From contig NC_030389.2 in assembly GCF_001625215.2 (NCBI RefSeq), positions 2,392,930-2,456,929 on the forward strand: a DNA stretch of 64,000 nt, read 5' to 3'. This DNA comes from Daucus carota subsp. sativus. Lineage: Eukaryota; Streptophyta; Magnoliopsida; Apiales; Apiaceae. Made by a program: the position numbers and the translations under genes. The notes below the pieces were generated by a model. The model searched no databases. It was given only the letters and a program-made list of their open reading frames with translations, and had not been told where the DNA came from. Positions 9,579 to 21,396 of the stretch are shown here, one piece after another (the stretch's first letter is position 1; each line of letters opens with the position of its first letter).

Positions 9579-10985
9579 TAAATTAACTTTGTTTTAAAAC
9601 CGATCATTAATTATCGATTAATTCTTATTTCTTCGTAACTCGCTGAATTGATTAAATCTTCGATTATTATCTGATTAATATTTGATTAATTCAATTGTTT
9701 CATCGGGCAAGTCTGATTCTCGTTTTTTATCACACTGATTATTAACATTATTTTCAACTGATTATATTTAAGGAAATTTATAAAATATTCATGTTTTCGG
9801 ATTTTTTCTATGGGTACATTCGAAGTTATAATTATATTGCGAGTTAAATGAGGCCGCACCTTATTTTGAACATAATTTCAAAAATATTTTGGATTTTTTT
9901 AAATTTATGCTAAAGATGATTATGTACATTTTTAATATATTTTTTTAAGCCACTAAGTAATCTTTTGCTGCTTCGAATTTTAATGGTGTGTCAGAATTTG
10001 CAACTGAAAATATAATTATTGAAAATATATATTTCAACATCTATATTCTCTTTTATAATTAAAATGTGTTCCGTTCATGATGAGTATTTTTAGTATATAT
10101 ATATCAAATAATTTTATAATAAATAGTTAAAATATATAGTCAATTATTTTCACAATCAAGGTGGACACACAAATATCAAGAATATATTTAAGAGTAAACT
10201 ATTTAAATAAAAGAGGACATAAACAAAGGTCGAGAACAAAGTTCACCTTTTATCAACCAAATACATTTATCCATGAAGTTCTTGTACCACTTTTTTCCCA
10301 TGGGAAGTTATTTGTTGCATTGGACAAGCAATTGTCACGCTAAATATAGTAAATTTAATAATAATATAAAAAAATTGTATGATCTCGTAGTATTGGTTGA
10401 GACTATAATAAAATTATATAAAGTATTAGAAATATTTTTGTAATATAAAAAGTAGATTTAGTATTTTCAATTTTACCTCAAAAATTTAAACTCAAATATT
10501 GTCTTATCTCAAATAAATTAAGGACATTTTCGGAACTATTATTCATTTATTATCAATATTTAGGTTCATTAATGAAAAGGCAAATTTATTGTATAGATAT
10601 ATCATTGATTTTACTTAATTTATCATTTTCCAATTATTTTATCTATGAACTTTTGAAATAATAAAAGAAATTACGTTTATTTTTATTATATAAGTGTTAA
10701 AATCTTTAAACATATTCATTAATAAAAACAACAAAAAACCTGGCATCGCGATCTAATCACACAGATTATAATGTGATAAAATTCATTTTTACTATAATTT
10801 AAATAATTTGTTTGTAACTGAGATTTATTTATGCATGTCCGTTCAAAAATATATATTAAAAATACTTACATATTTTGATATCTACATTATTTATTCAATC
10901 TAGAAAATCTCATACTAGCCGGATGTAAAATATATAAAATTTTGTCCGGACGTAAAGTTAGGGACGTATTCAATTCAATTTTAAT
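9579..10985. other. AT-rich region, no gene
   Basis: Very AT-rich sequence with no recognised coding, RNA or terminal-repeat structure. The single frame at 10161-10343 lacks an ATG start and has no protein-like features. Confidence 0.4.
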
Positions 10986-10989
10986 GAAT

Positions 10990-11315
10990 TGTTTTAATTT
11001 ATGAATATGAAAATTTACCAAAACTACCACTTTTTCTAAGTTTTTTTGCGATTTTACTATCTTTTAAAAAATATTTACAATAGTAAGATCTGCAACTAGA
11101 TGTAATTAGATGCAATTTCAATTAATTGACCCGCGTGTGTTGGAAGTATGGTTGTATCTAGTTGCAAGTATAGTTGCATTTGCTTGCAACAGGTTGCATA
11201 CAGTATCTATGTAAATATTTTCAAAAGTTTGATATTTTTGCAAAATATTTGAAGAAAGATGTAGTATTTTTGTAAAAAATATTTTGGACTTAGTATTTAT
11301 GAGAAAACTCCTTTT
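10990..11315. mobile_element. MITE of the GTTGCA-rich family
   Basis: Left end AAACTACCACTTTTTCTAAG and right end TTATGAGAAAACTCCTTTTG. The interior carries the same ordered blocks as 21397-21720: GATTTTACTATCTTTT, a cluster of GTTGCA words, TTTGCAACAG/TTGCAACAGGTTGCAT and GATGTAGTATTTTTGTAAAA. About 325 bp, non-coding. Confidence 0.6.
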
Positions 11316-12716
11316 GATTATATGCGAATTTTTATAAAATGTAACAGAATTAATATTGATTTTTAGGATTTAAGAACAGTACTTCAAAATCACATGAATT
11401 TCAGTCAGATTTCAAACAACTTTTTTTGATAACAAAGAATCAATTCATTAATTAAAAGCCATACGGCATCTACAAACACAATCGAAATTGGACAGACGCT
11501 GAAGAATATCGCTGTTGAATCCTTCCTTCTTGGAGAGGCAACTGAGCGATTTGAAGATGATTTGAATATACACACTTGTTTCCATCTGATTGGTTTTCAC
11601 CTGAGTGTTCTGAACAATCGACCATAGATGCGATCCCATAATAACCTTCAAATTTGAATCAAATCCATGCAAATCATGCCGATCTATAACCTCGGTCATG
11701 AAGAACATCAAAACACACCAAAACAAAACAAACCAACTCTCACGAGAAGGAGAGACAAACAAAACCCAAATAAATTGGGAACTTATTGAATGAGAAATAA
11801 GATTTCAAAACAAGAAAACAGAAAAAAAAGAAATTGGGGCTTTCCACCAGTGAAAACCGATGGAAGCCCCTTCAAAAATCTTTAACGGAGATAGACAATC
11901 TCAAAAAATCCATCATTTGATGAAGTTTGAAAAAAATTCATTTAATGAATTTTAAACAATTCTCAAATGAATACCATCACATTTTAAGCATAGTATAATA
12001 TTCAGATCGAATATCACCCGATTTTGTAGTAAAATATAAAATCTCAATCGAATACCCCAAAATTCTGATTTTTTTTTAAAATCCGAGTTAAATATCTCGA
12101 ATTTCATGAATAAACAATTGAATACACCCCTTAATTTCTTATTCAAACTCGTCAATTTCTCTCGAACGACGAACATAATTAGTAATTGTTTTGATCATTT
12201 TATTTGTCCTTGAGATCATTAATTTCTCCTGCAACAGGAAAAATAAGAAATTATTTTGATTGATATCTCAAAACAAACCAACCATATTTCCACTCGGAGA
12301 TGGCATGCTCCAAAGAGACGCGTAAAAGATGCTTTTAGAGTATTGCAGGAAGACGATGGGCAATGAGTATAAAGCGATAGGAAATACTTATCAACGGCCA
12401 AGGAGTGAAGAACGAAGATGAAACCGCGTGTCACAACAAAAAGAAAGACAAGAGGCATTGTGGATGTTTGAGAGAGCTTTTCTACCCGACGGACATAAGT
12501 TAAAAAGTAAAAAATATATATATTCAAATACATATAAATATATTTTACTCAGTAAGTTTAACTAACTTCTTAATTTTAAACATGATTTTTTGATTTAATT
12601 TAGAGTATCTCATTATTATCTGCTCAATAATTTCATATTATTTGCTTTTCGTTTTCAGTATTAATATTTTCCGTAAATTCAAAAACATGGTCAAACATCA
12701 TATATGTACTATTTAA
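11316..12716. other. No gene supported
   Basis: Two minus-strand frames of about 104 codons lie here (11762-11448 and 12533-12219). Both open with non-ATG codons in the extended frame, and neither resembles a known protein. A short GC-paired hairpin (GGGGCTT...AAGCCCC, 11838-11873) is present. I see no other structure. Confidence 0.3.
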
Positions 12717-13054
12717 AACCTCCTCGATTCTAGTCTTTTGTATACGTTTACTGTTTACACAAATTTCGAGACTTTTCTAAAGTATAGTTTCATAAAAAAA
12801 TTTCAAAAATTGCCAACAAGGTGTTGGTGTGGTTGTAAAGCTCTTGTACCTCCTTGCGGGAGGTCGGGAGTTCGACTCCCCACATGTGCGTGGCAAAAAA
12901 AAATTCTAAAAATTTATTTGAACAAAATTTTAGATGTAAAATTTTTATTCAAAAAAAGAAAAATTTAAAGACATATTATGGAATTATACATTAAAAAAGT
13001 CCTAAAAAACGTGATAAAAAATAACGTATACAATTTAATGAGATAGAGGGAGTA
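12717..13054. mobile_element. Stowaway-like MITE interrupted by a SINE
   Basis: The outer ends (CCTCCTCGATTCTAGTC..TTTTGTATACG and CGTATACAATTTAATGAGATAGAGGGAGTA) mirror each other. The GAGGGAGTA/TACTCCCTC-like terminus is the common plant Stowaway signature. The interior TTTACTGTTTACACA-type sequence also occurs in the 25.9-kb element. A tRNA-derived insert splits it. Confidence 0.55.
12811..12903 (+). mobile_element. tRNA-derived SINE nested in the MITE
   Basis: TGGTGTGGTTGTAAAGCTC (12825-12843) fits an RNA polymerase III A box, and GAGTTCGACTCC (12868-12879) fits a B box, at tRNA-like spacing. An A-rich tail follows. The flanks TTTCAAAAATT and TTCTAAAAATT are similar and may be a decayed target duplication. 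It is short and unlike an intact tRNA gene: there is no acceptor stem pairing, and A-tailing is visible. Confidence 0.65.
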
Positions 13055-13792
13055 TAAACAAATTTTAACTGTGAAGTCAAACAATAACATATATTTTATT
13101 TCTTATGTCCCTCTTAGTAGTTTACATATGAGAGGGAGATGAAGACCAATGCACTTCATATAATAAACTAAACAGACTCAAAAAATATTTAAAGTAAATT
13201 ACACTTTGGACCTTATAATTACGAGTCCTTTTCGAATTGGTCTTAGACATTTTTCGTGATAGAACACACCCCATTATTTAATTCGCTTCGCTTTTGCACC
13301 CTTTTGATCATCCGTAATTTGAGTGGAGCGTTAGCATTAATAGAGCCAAGGGTATAGTAGTAAAAACAATTAATTATCTCCCCATGTTTCACCTTCTTTC
13401 TTCCTCTTCCGGCACCGCAGTAAGCGCCGGCGCCTAGGCAACCATCAACAAACAACAACCATCACCATAACCTTTCGCCACTGCACATCTTCCACTTGAA
13501 CCCTCACAATATCTCCCTCGTGTCCAACCGCTTCCTATTTGCTAGAAAAGCGACCACGCCGCCCCTTCAGCCACTGGAATTAGTGTCACCCTGCCAACCT
13601 CCGATCAATCCTTCCGACACATCTAAACAGCCAAGGCACAATCAATACGCAAGCATACAATATCGAAATCAAACATACAATTCATACATATAGCTCATCT
13701 CTTTTTAATTGACCGGAGAGGATTATGAGATTGTGAGGAAGAATAAGAAGGGACTTATTGATCGGACGACGGCCGGACCGCCATCGCGACTA

Positions 13793-14508
13793 GGAGTGAG
13801 CACGGTTCGGTTTGGACGGTTTTGGAGGTCCAAACCGAATCAAACCGACTTTTTCGATTTTGAAAATTTACAAATCGTAACGAAACTGAATGTTATAAAA
13901 ACTAATCCAAACTGAATTGATTCTTAACGGATTGGTTCAGTTTGGTTTCGGTTTAATAGCAAAATATTAAAAAAAAATTGTACACTTTTATTAATTTATA
14001 ATTCTATAATAATTGTAGGTGCTCTCTTTTTTGTTACTTAACAAAATAGTTAATAAAAGATAAAGGTGAAACTTGTATCTCTTCGATATAAATAATTTTA
14101 GGTGCTACTCTTATACATATTAAAATAAATAATTTATTTTATTTTAAAACCGAAACAAAATATTTTATTAAAAGAGAAAAATAAGAAAGTTTGATTATTA
14201 ATGAAGAGTAAATAAAATAAAGATGGAGAAAAAGGGGAAGACTAATTTTAAAACGAAGAAGTATTTATAATACTAATCAACATTCGAACACTTAAATACC
14301 TAAACTAAATATATGAAAATATTAATTATATAACATATGTGCTAACGGTTCGGTTCGGATATTTCCGTCGGTTTAAAGGTGAAAACCAAAACCAAACCGA
14401 AGATTTTCGATTTTCTAATTTTTCGGCTTTTTAATTACCAAAATCAAAATCAAACCAAATCGTGAAGAGACCGAAATATTCGGTTTGGACGGTTTGGATC
14501 ATCACTCG
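13793..14508. mobile_element. hAT-like MITE with CGGTTCGGTTTGG ends
   Basis: The left end GGAGTGAGCACGGTTCGGTT and the inverse of the right end CGAGTGATGATCCAAACCGT are similar. Both are followed by ACCGAA/TTCGGTTTGG words, the typical sequence of a widespread plant hAT-derived MITE type. The core is AT-rich with no ORF. About 716 bp. Confidence 0.55.
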
Positions 14509-14842
14509 TTTCACTTAATTATGCTCAGGTCTAATCGCGACAACGCCATCGTGAGAGCTTTTATATCAAATAAGTGTAAATACTAAAAAATATATACAAA
14601 TACATAAGTTAAAATATTACTTTTCATTTATAGCTAACTTCTTATTTATACCTTTTTAAATTAAGAGAAGCGGCTTCATTGTTTTAACACCACCCTTTCA
14701 TATTAATTAATATAATACATAGTTATTTGATTCGCTATCTAACCAACACTACACTTCATATTAATATTATTCAGATTAATATAATGATTTTATTCACTAT
14801 CCAGCCAACATTACAGCCTGATACTCTCAGTAAATAATACTA

Positions 14843-15076
14843 CTTCCATCTCAAATTAGATGAGCTAGTTGACTTTGAGCACGCAACTTTAGGTGCATTG
14901 ACCGTCTACTTCTGAAATTTATTTTTTTATTTTTTTCTTTTGTAAATGAAGATTTCATATTTTAATTTTTATTTGTAAAAATAAAATTTTAAAAATAAAT
15001 CATGTAGCTATGCGGTCAATGAACTTTAAATTGTGTGCCCAAAATCAACAAGATATCTGATTTGAGATGAAGGGAA
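14843..15076. mobile_element. Stowaway-like MITE
   Basis: The ends CTTCCATCTCAAATTAGATG and ATCTGATTTGAGATGAAGGG are inverted repeats, with TA at each outer border, the Stowaway target. AGTTGACTTTGAGCACGCAA and its mirrored partner TGTGTGCCCAAAATCAAC extend the pairing inward. About 234 bp, non-coding. Confidence 0.7.
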
Positions 15077-15078
15077 TA

Positions 15079-16308
15079 TGTAATACGAGAACCAACAAAG
15101 TTAGGCACCTTCTCGCCCATTGATCTCCTTGTTGGTATCTTGAGTGTGAATAATTTGTTTTGAAAGTCATTTGTTTTGTTAACCTCTGGATGAGACTAAA
15201 TTAGCTGAACCATACGTCATGCAGGGGGTTTGTTGAAGTTTGCAAATTGCTGGACGACGACTGAGTATCTTTTGGACGACCCGGCCGGCCGGCCTTTGTA
15301 CAGTATCTGGATGGTTAAGAAAAACATATCATATGTACACACTTTCTAACCTTGTGTTTTTTGATTTTTATGAACTTTAAAATTTATAATTTATAATATT
15401 TTTATATAAATATAGCATATAGTCTTTATTTGCATACTTATAAAATATTTTGATTATATTATTTGTTTATCCGGAAATTTTATTTGTCATATTTTCACTC
15501 ATCCATAAATTTGATTCAGATTTAACAAATGACCTCTTAGTAAAAATATAGAATATAATTTTTTGTGTTTGGCATAGAATTGTGGAGTAAAATAATTTCA
15601 AAATCTAAATCATATTTAGATATTATACGATACTCCCTCAATCTCACATGTATACAATGAACAACAGGAGGTTGACACATATTTAAAGACTCCGTTAAAT
15701 TATAATTATATATATTATTTTTAATTTTTTTCTTCTAAATAAAATTATATGTTTAAACTTTAACTAAAAAAAGTAGAAATAAATTATGAAAATAGATCTT
15801 ATCAAAATATGTCTCGAACATAGAAAACCGTATACAGTTGAAAGAGGCACATAGAATATATAAAATGAAATATAGAGTGATCTTAAAAGTCTTCACCACA
15901 CTTTTGCGAAATTAGGGATGCCACTAAATCCATCGCCAACCCATGGTCCTGTCCTGCTCCTGTACAACAGATTTAAACCTCAACAATAGATAAATAAAAT
16001 GCTTTAATAAAATAAAAAAAATATGTGAAGAATATAATATATAATATTTACCACACCAAGGTGAAAAACAATGAAACTTCAACATGACCACAGCCATAGA
16101 TACACAATTTATGGGACGAAGTCTCCACCAACAGCAGATACTACAAATTTAAGGAATTTAAAATCTCATTACAAACATTTACACACCGGGCACTCGGGCA
16201 GGGTATTGTAGAACATAAAATTTATAATGCACATCTTTATCATTGATGTAATATCTTACTGCAGCTTCAATTTTTGGACAAACCCCTTGCTCACCAACCA
16301 TTGAATCG
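15079..16308. other. Intergenic, no gene
   Basis: It holds a short GC block CCCGGCCGGCCGGCC at about 15280-15295 and one Stowaway-like end (ATACTCCCTCAATCTCACAT, near 15631) with no clear partner. I see nothing else. Confidence 0.4.
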
Positions 16309-16585
16309 TTAATTAGATCTATAGCTTGTCAATCCGTAGCACCACCAAGGCACATCAACCGCGGTTTTTGAATCTTCTTTTAATTCTTGAGCTTGTGCGG
16401 CCAGAAAAACGAAGCCAACCAGGTTTCCAAAGCCCATAATTAACAATCCATGAACTGTGTCTTCTGGGTTGTATCTACGGAGAAGAAAAAAACAATGCGC
16501 GTCCACAACGAAAACAAAAAAGAATAAAAAGAGCAACGCAAACCACCTGCCAATTATCCAGTTCTTACTCCACACTGCAACAGGC
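16309..16585 (-). CDS. Last exon of a small two-helix membrane-protein gene
   Basis: After an acceptor (TTGTGTAG|GCC at 16586/16585) the minus strand encodes about 92 residues starting PVAVWSKNWIIGRW and ending WCYGLTSYRSN, then a stop. It is closely similar along its whole length to the second exon of the gene at 53384-53660, including the RKYNPEDTV-like loop, the GNL block and the AQAQEL segment. Two membrane helices are predicted (about residues 13-33 and 46-63). The first exon is uncertain. A candidate is ATG at 19526 on the minus strand, MKANKSSDFHKGSAR, joining in frame only through a GC-AG intron of about 2.9 kb. I do not recognise the family from known proteins. Function unknown. Confidence 0.7.
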
Positions 16586-17029
16586 CTACACAAAGCAAGA
16601 GAAGCGAAGAATTAGGAGAGATAGATTACCCAGTGTACTCGGGTCAGATATTAATTCAGGTAAGGCCAAATGATTAATTAGTACTCATACCAACTTCCAA
16701 AGTAGTTAGAAGCAGAAAGGTTATATATTACTTGACAAGAATACTCTAGGCAACATCAAATCACAAAAACAACTCTCATAAGAACTTCAGCACACAATAA
16801 TACAATATCTGATTGATTGAGAAATTATTCACTAGTACTTAAAAGACTCCTCAAAGTTTCTGAGATTTGTATTGTTGGAAGAACGCCTTGAAATAATTTT
16901 GTACACCTAGTATATTAATGGTTCTCCAGCTACCCATGGTTACAACACAATATCAGTTTTTTCCCTTTAAATCTCTGATCATTTGCATTTCTCTTTCACT
17001 CTCACCCATATTTGATTTTACTTCCACCA

Positions 17030-17640
17030 GAGTTGACTAGAATAGCCACTCCTACCCAGTATCTCAATACCAACTATGTTCCAATCACTGCCTACCTGGT
17101 CCAGTAATCAAATACGTCACTATTCATCTTGCACACTGCCCAACTTACAGTTTATTCTGACTTAAACATCACCAGTTCTTGTCTCCCTGCTAGGTTTTCT
17201 TCAAAAGACCTCGGTTCATATGATTATTTTAGCGTGTTCGGATGTGGCAGAAGCCTAATATTGTTCTGTCACAAAAACTGAATGGCACCCACATGGAGGA
17301 TAGTAATGGTGTCATTACAACTTTTGGTTCCATTCTTCTTTATTAAGACTTGAACAAGCCAGAGAAGAAGGGACTTGGTATCTATACTAAACAAGTTGCA
17401 ATACCTTTCATTCACTAGGCCAGATATTTCCTTCCTTTTTTCCTAACAAATTGACCAAGTTTACGCACCTTCCCAGTAGCAAGCTGTTAAGCAGTTGTGT
17501 TTTCTAAAGCATGGTGCATCATATTGATTATTTTTTGCGCGAACACAGAAAATGAAATGTCCAGCTTCAGACTCCAATTGTGCTGGCGATCTTTCACAAA
17601 CATCCTCTACAACGGGCTCTCAGAGTTGGAGCCAGCAACT
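17030..17640. repeat. Flank duplication, copy 1
   Basis: Non-coding segment similar in order to 18475-19170: AACTATGTTCCAATCACT, TATCTTGCACAC-like, ACATCACCAGTTCTTGTCTC, CATTCACTAGGCCAGATAT, CAGTAGCAAGCTGTTAAGC. It probably lies in the intron or 5' flank of the minus-strand gene at 16.3 kb. Confidence 0.6.
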
Positions 17641-17760
17641 GAAGCTACAGTGCACCAAATATGATAGCTAAATATATTGTACCAACTATAAAAATAAACT
17701 CATCAAATATGAGAACTGTGTTGTTAAATCAATAAAATCAAACGTAATATAAGATCACAA

Positions 17761-17764
<4 letters not shown>

Positions 17765-17792
<28 letters not shown>
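17765..17792. repeat. (TG)n microsatellite
   Basis: A GTGTGT dinucleotide tract of about 28 bases. Confidence 0.9.
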
Positions 17793-17794
<2 letters not shown>

Positions 17795-18051
17795 AATCTA
17801 CTGCAAAAATAGAAGTGTGGAAACTGTTGAACTGCTGAAGTTAAAAACAAAGAGGAAGGGGGGATGAAAGGGAAGGAAGCCGGGCTAGTTTACAAAGATG
17901 ATAGTGCAACAAAAACAACTCGCAAGAGAAGTATCAATAGAAAAGGAAAGAAAAAAAGGTTGATCATGAATTAATAATTTCAGCAGGGACGGAAAAACTC
18001 CAGAAAGTTTGTGGGATTTGTATGAAGTGAGACCTATGTAACTGAAAGAGA

Positions 18052-18120
<69 letters not shown>

Positions 18121-18212
18121 AATATAATATAATATAATATAATATAATATAATATAATATAATATAATAAATATAATACAATATAATATAATAAAATAAT
18201 AATAATAATAAT
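18052..18212. repeat. (AAT)n and (AATAT)n microsatellite
   Basis: About 70 bases of AAT triplets grade into GATAAT, then AATAT pentamers, then AAT again. The long Tyr/Ile-rich frames on the minus strand are translations of this tract and not genes. Confidence 0.95.
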
Positions 18213-18474
18213 CCATAGATGATAAGCACAAGTGCACTAAAATTAGATTCAAAATTAATTACAATAGTTAACATTCTACAAAGACATAGTAGTAAATAAT
18301 AGTAGTAACAACTAGAAATCTAGAATAAGTCAATATAGCAGTGGTGAGAAAATGATAAGCCTCAAGCTAAGATACTTAAGCCTATCTCTTATAACTCTAT
18401 GTATAATATGTCCATTTTTTATTACTATGTACATATAAACCTGGCTGAAGTAAGACATCTAATGTTATGCTAGT

Positions 18475-19170
18475 TAAACCAGCCACTCCGACCAGAAATC
18501 TCAACACCAACTATGTTCCGATATGTCACTCTTTATCTTGCACACACCCCAATTTACAGTTTGTCCTTGCTTAGGTAAATGAGTTGAACATCACCAGTTG
18601 TTCTTGCCTCTCTGCTAGGTTGTTTCCTCTGAAGACCTTGGTCCACCGAATTATTGTAGATGTGGCAAAAGCCTAGTGGTATAATTCATTCACCTATTGC
18701 TTCCACTCCTCTTTACGTATAGTCATGGTTCTAAAAATCCCCGATTTGGCCGATTTATCCCCTGTAAGGCGCCTTCCTGATTTGGATTTTAAAATCCGAT
18801 TAATCATTCTAAATTTTCTTAAATGTCATGGTATGTAGTAAATTAAACTAATATATCAAATATTATTATAATATTATAAAACATCCTATTTTTGATCTGA
18901 TCATCCGATTAATCCCTTATCAACACCTCCACTGATCAGTCCTAGTTACCGATTTTTACGACCATGCCTATAGTAAGAGTTCTCGACAAATTACAATATG
19001 TTTCATTCACTAAGCCAGATATGTCCTTTCATTTTCTGCGAACAAATTGTCGATGTATATGCAGCGTCCCACCAGCAAGGTGTTAAGTAGCTGTTCTTCA
19101 TCCAAAGCATAGTGCAAAAAATATCATCTATTCAGACTCCGAGGTCTTCGAGGCTTTCAGAGATGGAGCC
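18475..19170. repeat. Flank duplication, copy 2, with MITE insertion
   Basis: Partner of 17030-17640 with the same block order. The hAT-like MITE at 18724-18966 is absent from copy 1, so it inserted after the duplication. Confidence 0.6.
18724..18966. mobile_element. hAT-like MITE with near-perfect 8-bp target duplication
   Basis: The 243-bp element begins CATGGTTCTAAAAATCCCCG and ends GATTTTTACGACCATG, an imperfect terminal inverted repeat. It is flanked by CGTATAGT (18716-18723) and CCTATAGT (18967-18974), 7 of 8 identical, the duplication length of hAT elements. The empty-site state is seen in copy 1 of the flank duplication. Confidence 0.7.
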
Positions 19171-19881
19171 ACTAGGGACATACTATTTTTTAGATTAAGA
19201 CTAAAGGATTCGTGGGATTTAAGAGGATATCATATAATGATATGCTAAACATGTGTGACTAATATACAAATAAACTGATTAAATACGAGAAATTGTTAGT
19301 AGTCTGCAAAAAATAAAATTGTGAAATATCTCAGGTTATACATAGATCCTGGGATCAAAGCATAATAAAAAAAGCTGAAATCAAGTAACACAAACATAAA
19401 CTCTGAGAGCAAAGTGATGAAGTTAATTGAGAAAAGAAAATAAAAAAGATAATTGAACCTTTGTTCATAGTCACCGTGTTGCCTTGCAGATCCTTTATGG
19501 AAATCTGATGATTTATTTGCTTTCATACCTGGTCTTCTTCTGCTTCTTGTGCACCACCTAATATTGCTCTACCCACTTTCCTCGAAGGCTCCTAAGATGT
19601 GATACTCTTTATAGACGGCAGAGAAGTAAGGTACGCCATTAGATTTCAATCAATTCGACGGCGGAGATTACAGATCGACACATGTGTCTACATCAGTTAT
19701 CAGCGACTATATTTTTTCTTCGCGTTCATCGAATACTAACAGCCGCTACTTTGGGCATATTTTCCGCGAAGATACTGTCTAATTGTTTAACAAAATTCTT
19801 ATAGTGTCTCTATCCCAACCAATTTCTACAGTTTTCTAAATGTCCCATCAAACTATAGCTCCAAAGAACTTAGACCTGTAA

Positions 19882-20222
19882 GAGCATCTCCAAGAGCCTC
19901 TTCATTTAGGCTCCTAACTTGAGATTTGATGAGAGAGAAGCAAAATGTTGCTCCAAGAGACTCTTAGGTGGCTATTAAATCTTAAGAGCCTCTTGTTTCT
20001 CTCTCCTCTCTCCTCAAAGTTAAGAGCCACCACATGGCTCCTAACTTATTTTTTCACAATAAAAAAATCCTTCCCTCCAATCAATCTCCATCGTAATCCT
20101 TCCCTCCAATCAATCTCCATCGTATTGTTGGAGTTTACACTCTTAATTTTGTCCTAAATTACTAAGAGCCACATTTTTTATATTATATTTAAGAGCCAAC
20201 AAGGAAGCTCTTGGAGATGCTC
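19882..20222. mobile_element. Tourist/PIF-Harbinger-like MITE 1
   Basis: The ends GAGCATCTCCAAGAGC and GCTCTTGGAGATGCTC are perfect inverted repeats and the flanks are TAA on both sides (19879-19881, 20223-20225), the PIF/Harbinger target. Inside, TCCTTCCCTCCAATCAATCT plus CCATCGTA is tandemly repeated twice (about 20069-20127). 341 bp, no gene. Confidence 0.85.
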
Positions 20223-20225
20223 TAA

Positions 20226-20681
20226 GGGGTTCGTTTGGTTCGAGAATTGGTATCGGATTGGAATTAGGAATCGGATTAAGCTGGTATGGATTTGAGGTAT
20301 CATATCTGATATCATGTGTTTGGTTGAGTGTTGGATTTAATATATACAATTTTTATAAAAAATAAGTTATTAATATATATATATATATATTAATTAAAAA
20401 TATTATTGAAATTATTATTGTCATATATTTTTACATCATTTATTTAATTTTGTATCAAACACTAATATTTCATTATTTAAATAGATAAAAAAAATAAAAA
20501 AAAATGCATCTCATACCTCCAACCCATATCCACCTTCTCACTTGGGTATCAAAAACTCACATCTTGGGGGTTTAAGATATGAGTGGTATCAGATTTTATT
20601 TTTCCCAACGAAACACCTTGTATGGGTTTGGAATGCACAAACCCATACCTGATTCCTGAAACCCATGAACCAAACCACCCC
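20226..20681. mobile_element. Tourist/PIF-Harbinger-like MITE 2, abutting MITE 1
   Basis: The ends GGGGTTCGTTTGGTTC and GAACCAAACCACCCC are inverted repeats, flanked by TAA at 20223-20225 and 20682-20684. The left TAA is also the right target duplication of MITE 1, so this element inserted exactly into it. It contains GGTATCGGATTGG/CCATACCTGATTCC mirrored blocks. 456 bp, non-coding. Confidence 0.85.
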
Positions 20682-20703
20682 TAAGATGAATCATTTCTAG
20701 TTT

Positions 20704-21028
20704 GGGTCCAGGTCCACAGCATATGTATGCTGTGGAGCTGTTAAAAAACATACAGGTTTCTGGCCGTTTGATGCATATCCAACAGTCAGGATTAAAACAA
20801 AGTTTTAATATGTCCAGCGCTTTTTTAGCGCTGGACGGAGGAAACCTGTCCAGCCCTAAAAAAGCGTTGTACATAGGAAAAATTGGTTTTTCCCGTCTAG
20901 TGCTAAAAAACCGTTGGACACATATTAAAATTTTGTTTTAATCCTGACCGCTGGATATGCATCCAACGCCAGGAACTTGTATGTTTTTTAACAGCTCCAC
21001 AACATACATATGCTGTGGACCTGGACCC
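20704..21028. mobile_element. Mutator-like foldback MITE with 9-bp target duplication
   Basis: Terminal inverted repeats of about 50 bp start GGGTCCAGGTCCACAGCATA and run through GAGCTGTTAAAAAACATAC. The interior also mirrors itself (CCAGCGCTTTTTTAGCGCTGG palindrome, ATCCAACAGTCAGGATTAAA against TTTAATCCTGACCGCTGGAT). The flanks TTCTAGTTT (20695-20703 and 21029-21037) are identical 9-mers, the Mutator length. The two frames of 79 and 92 codons are artefacts of the palindrome. Confidence 0.9.
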
Positions 21029-21396
21029 TTCTAGTTTTTCTTCTCTTTTAATGTGATTTTTATTTTACTATTTTATTTTTCTATATTAAAAATCAATATA
21101 TTCCATCAATTCAAATATTTTTCATTCACTTTTTCACTTAAACCATACTTGAACAGATGGTTTGGAGGGAGGGAGGGAATAAGAATACCAAAACTTTTGA
21201 TGGTACACATTTGACATTGAACAGTAGATTTTTTTGAAAAGCAAAGTATAAAATTGTAAGATTATTTTTTTTAAATAGGACAAATTATTTTTTTTAAAAG
21301 TAGATTCTTTTATATTTTTTTTAAAAAATTGCTCTTTTTGAAAATTATTATAAATTTCGTTATCAGATCTCACTAAAAAATATTAATTTTTTTAGG

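Noticed and set aside
11448..11762. 104-codon minus frame
   Set aside because: The frame opens with TTG. The first ATG leaves about 86 residues with no recognisable domain and no paralog in the window.
12219..12533. 104-codon minus frame with hydrophobic start
   Set aside because: No homology to the families here, no promoter-like context, and no support for the start beyond an internal ATG.
17765..18212. CRISPR-like or satellite array
   Set aside because: Simple microsatellites without spacers, in a plant nuclear context.
17885..18274. 129- and 72-codon Tyr/Ile-rich minus frames
   Set aside because: They are translations of AAT and AATAT microsatellites.
20596..20941. Overlapping 92- and 79-codon frames on opposite strands
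   Set aside because: They lie in the palindromic Mutator-like MITE; mirrored frames are expected there.
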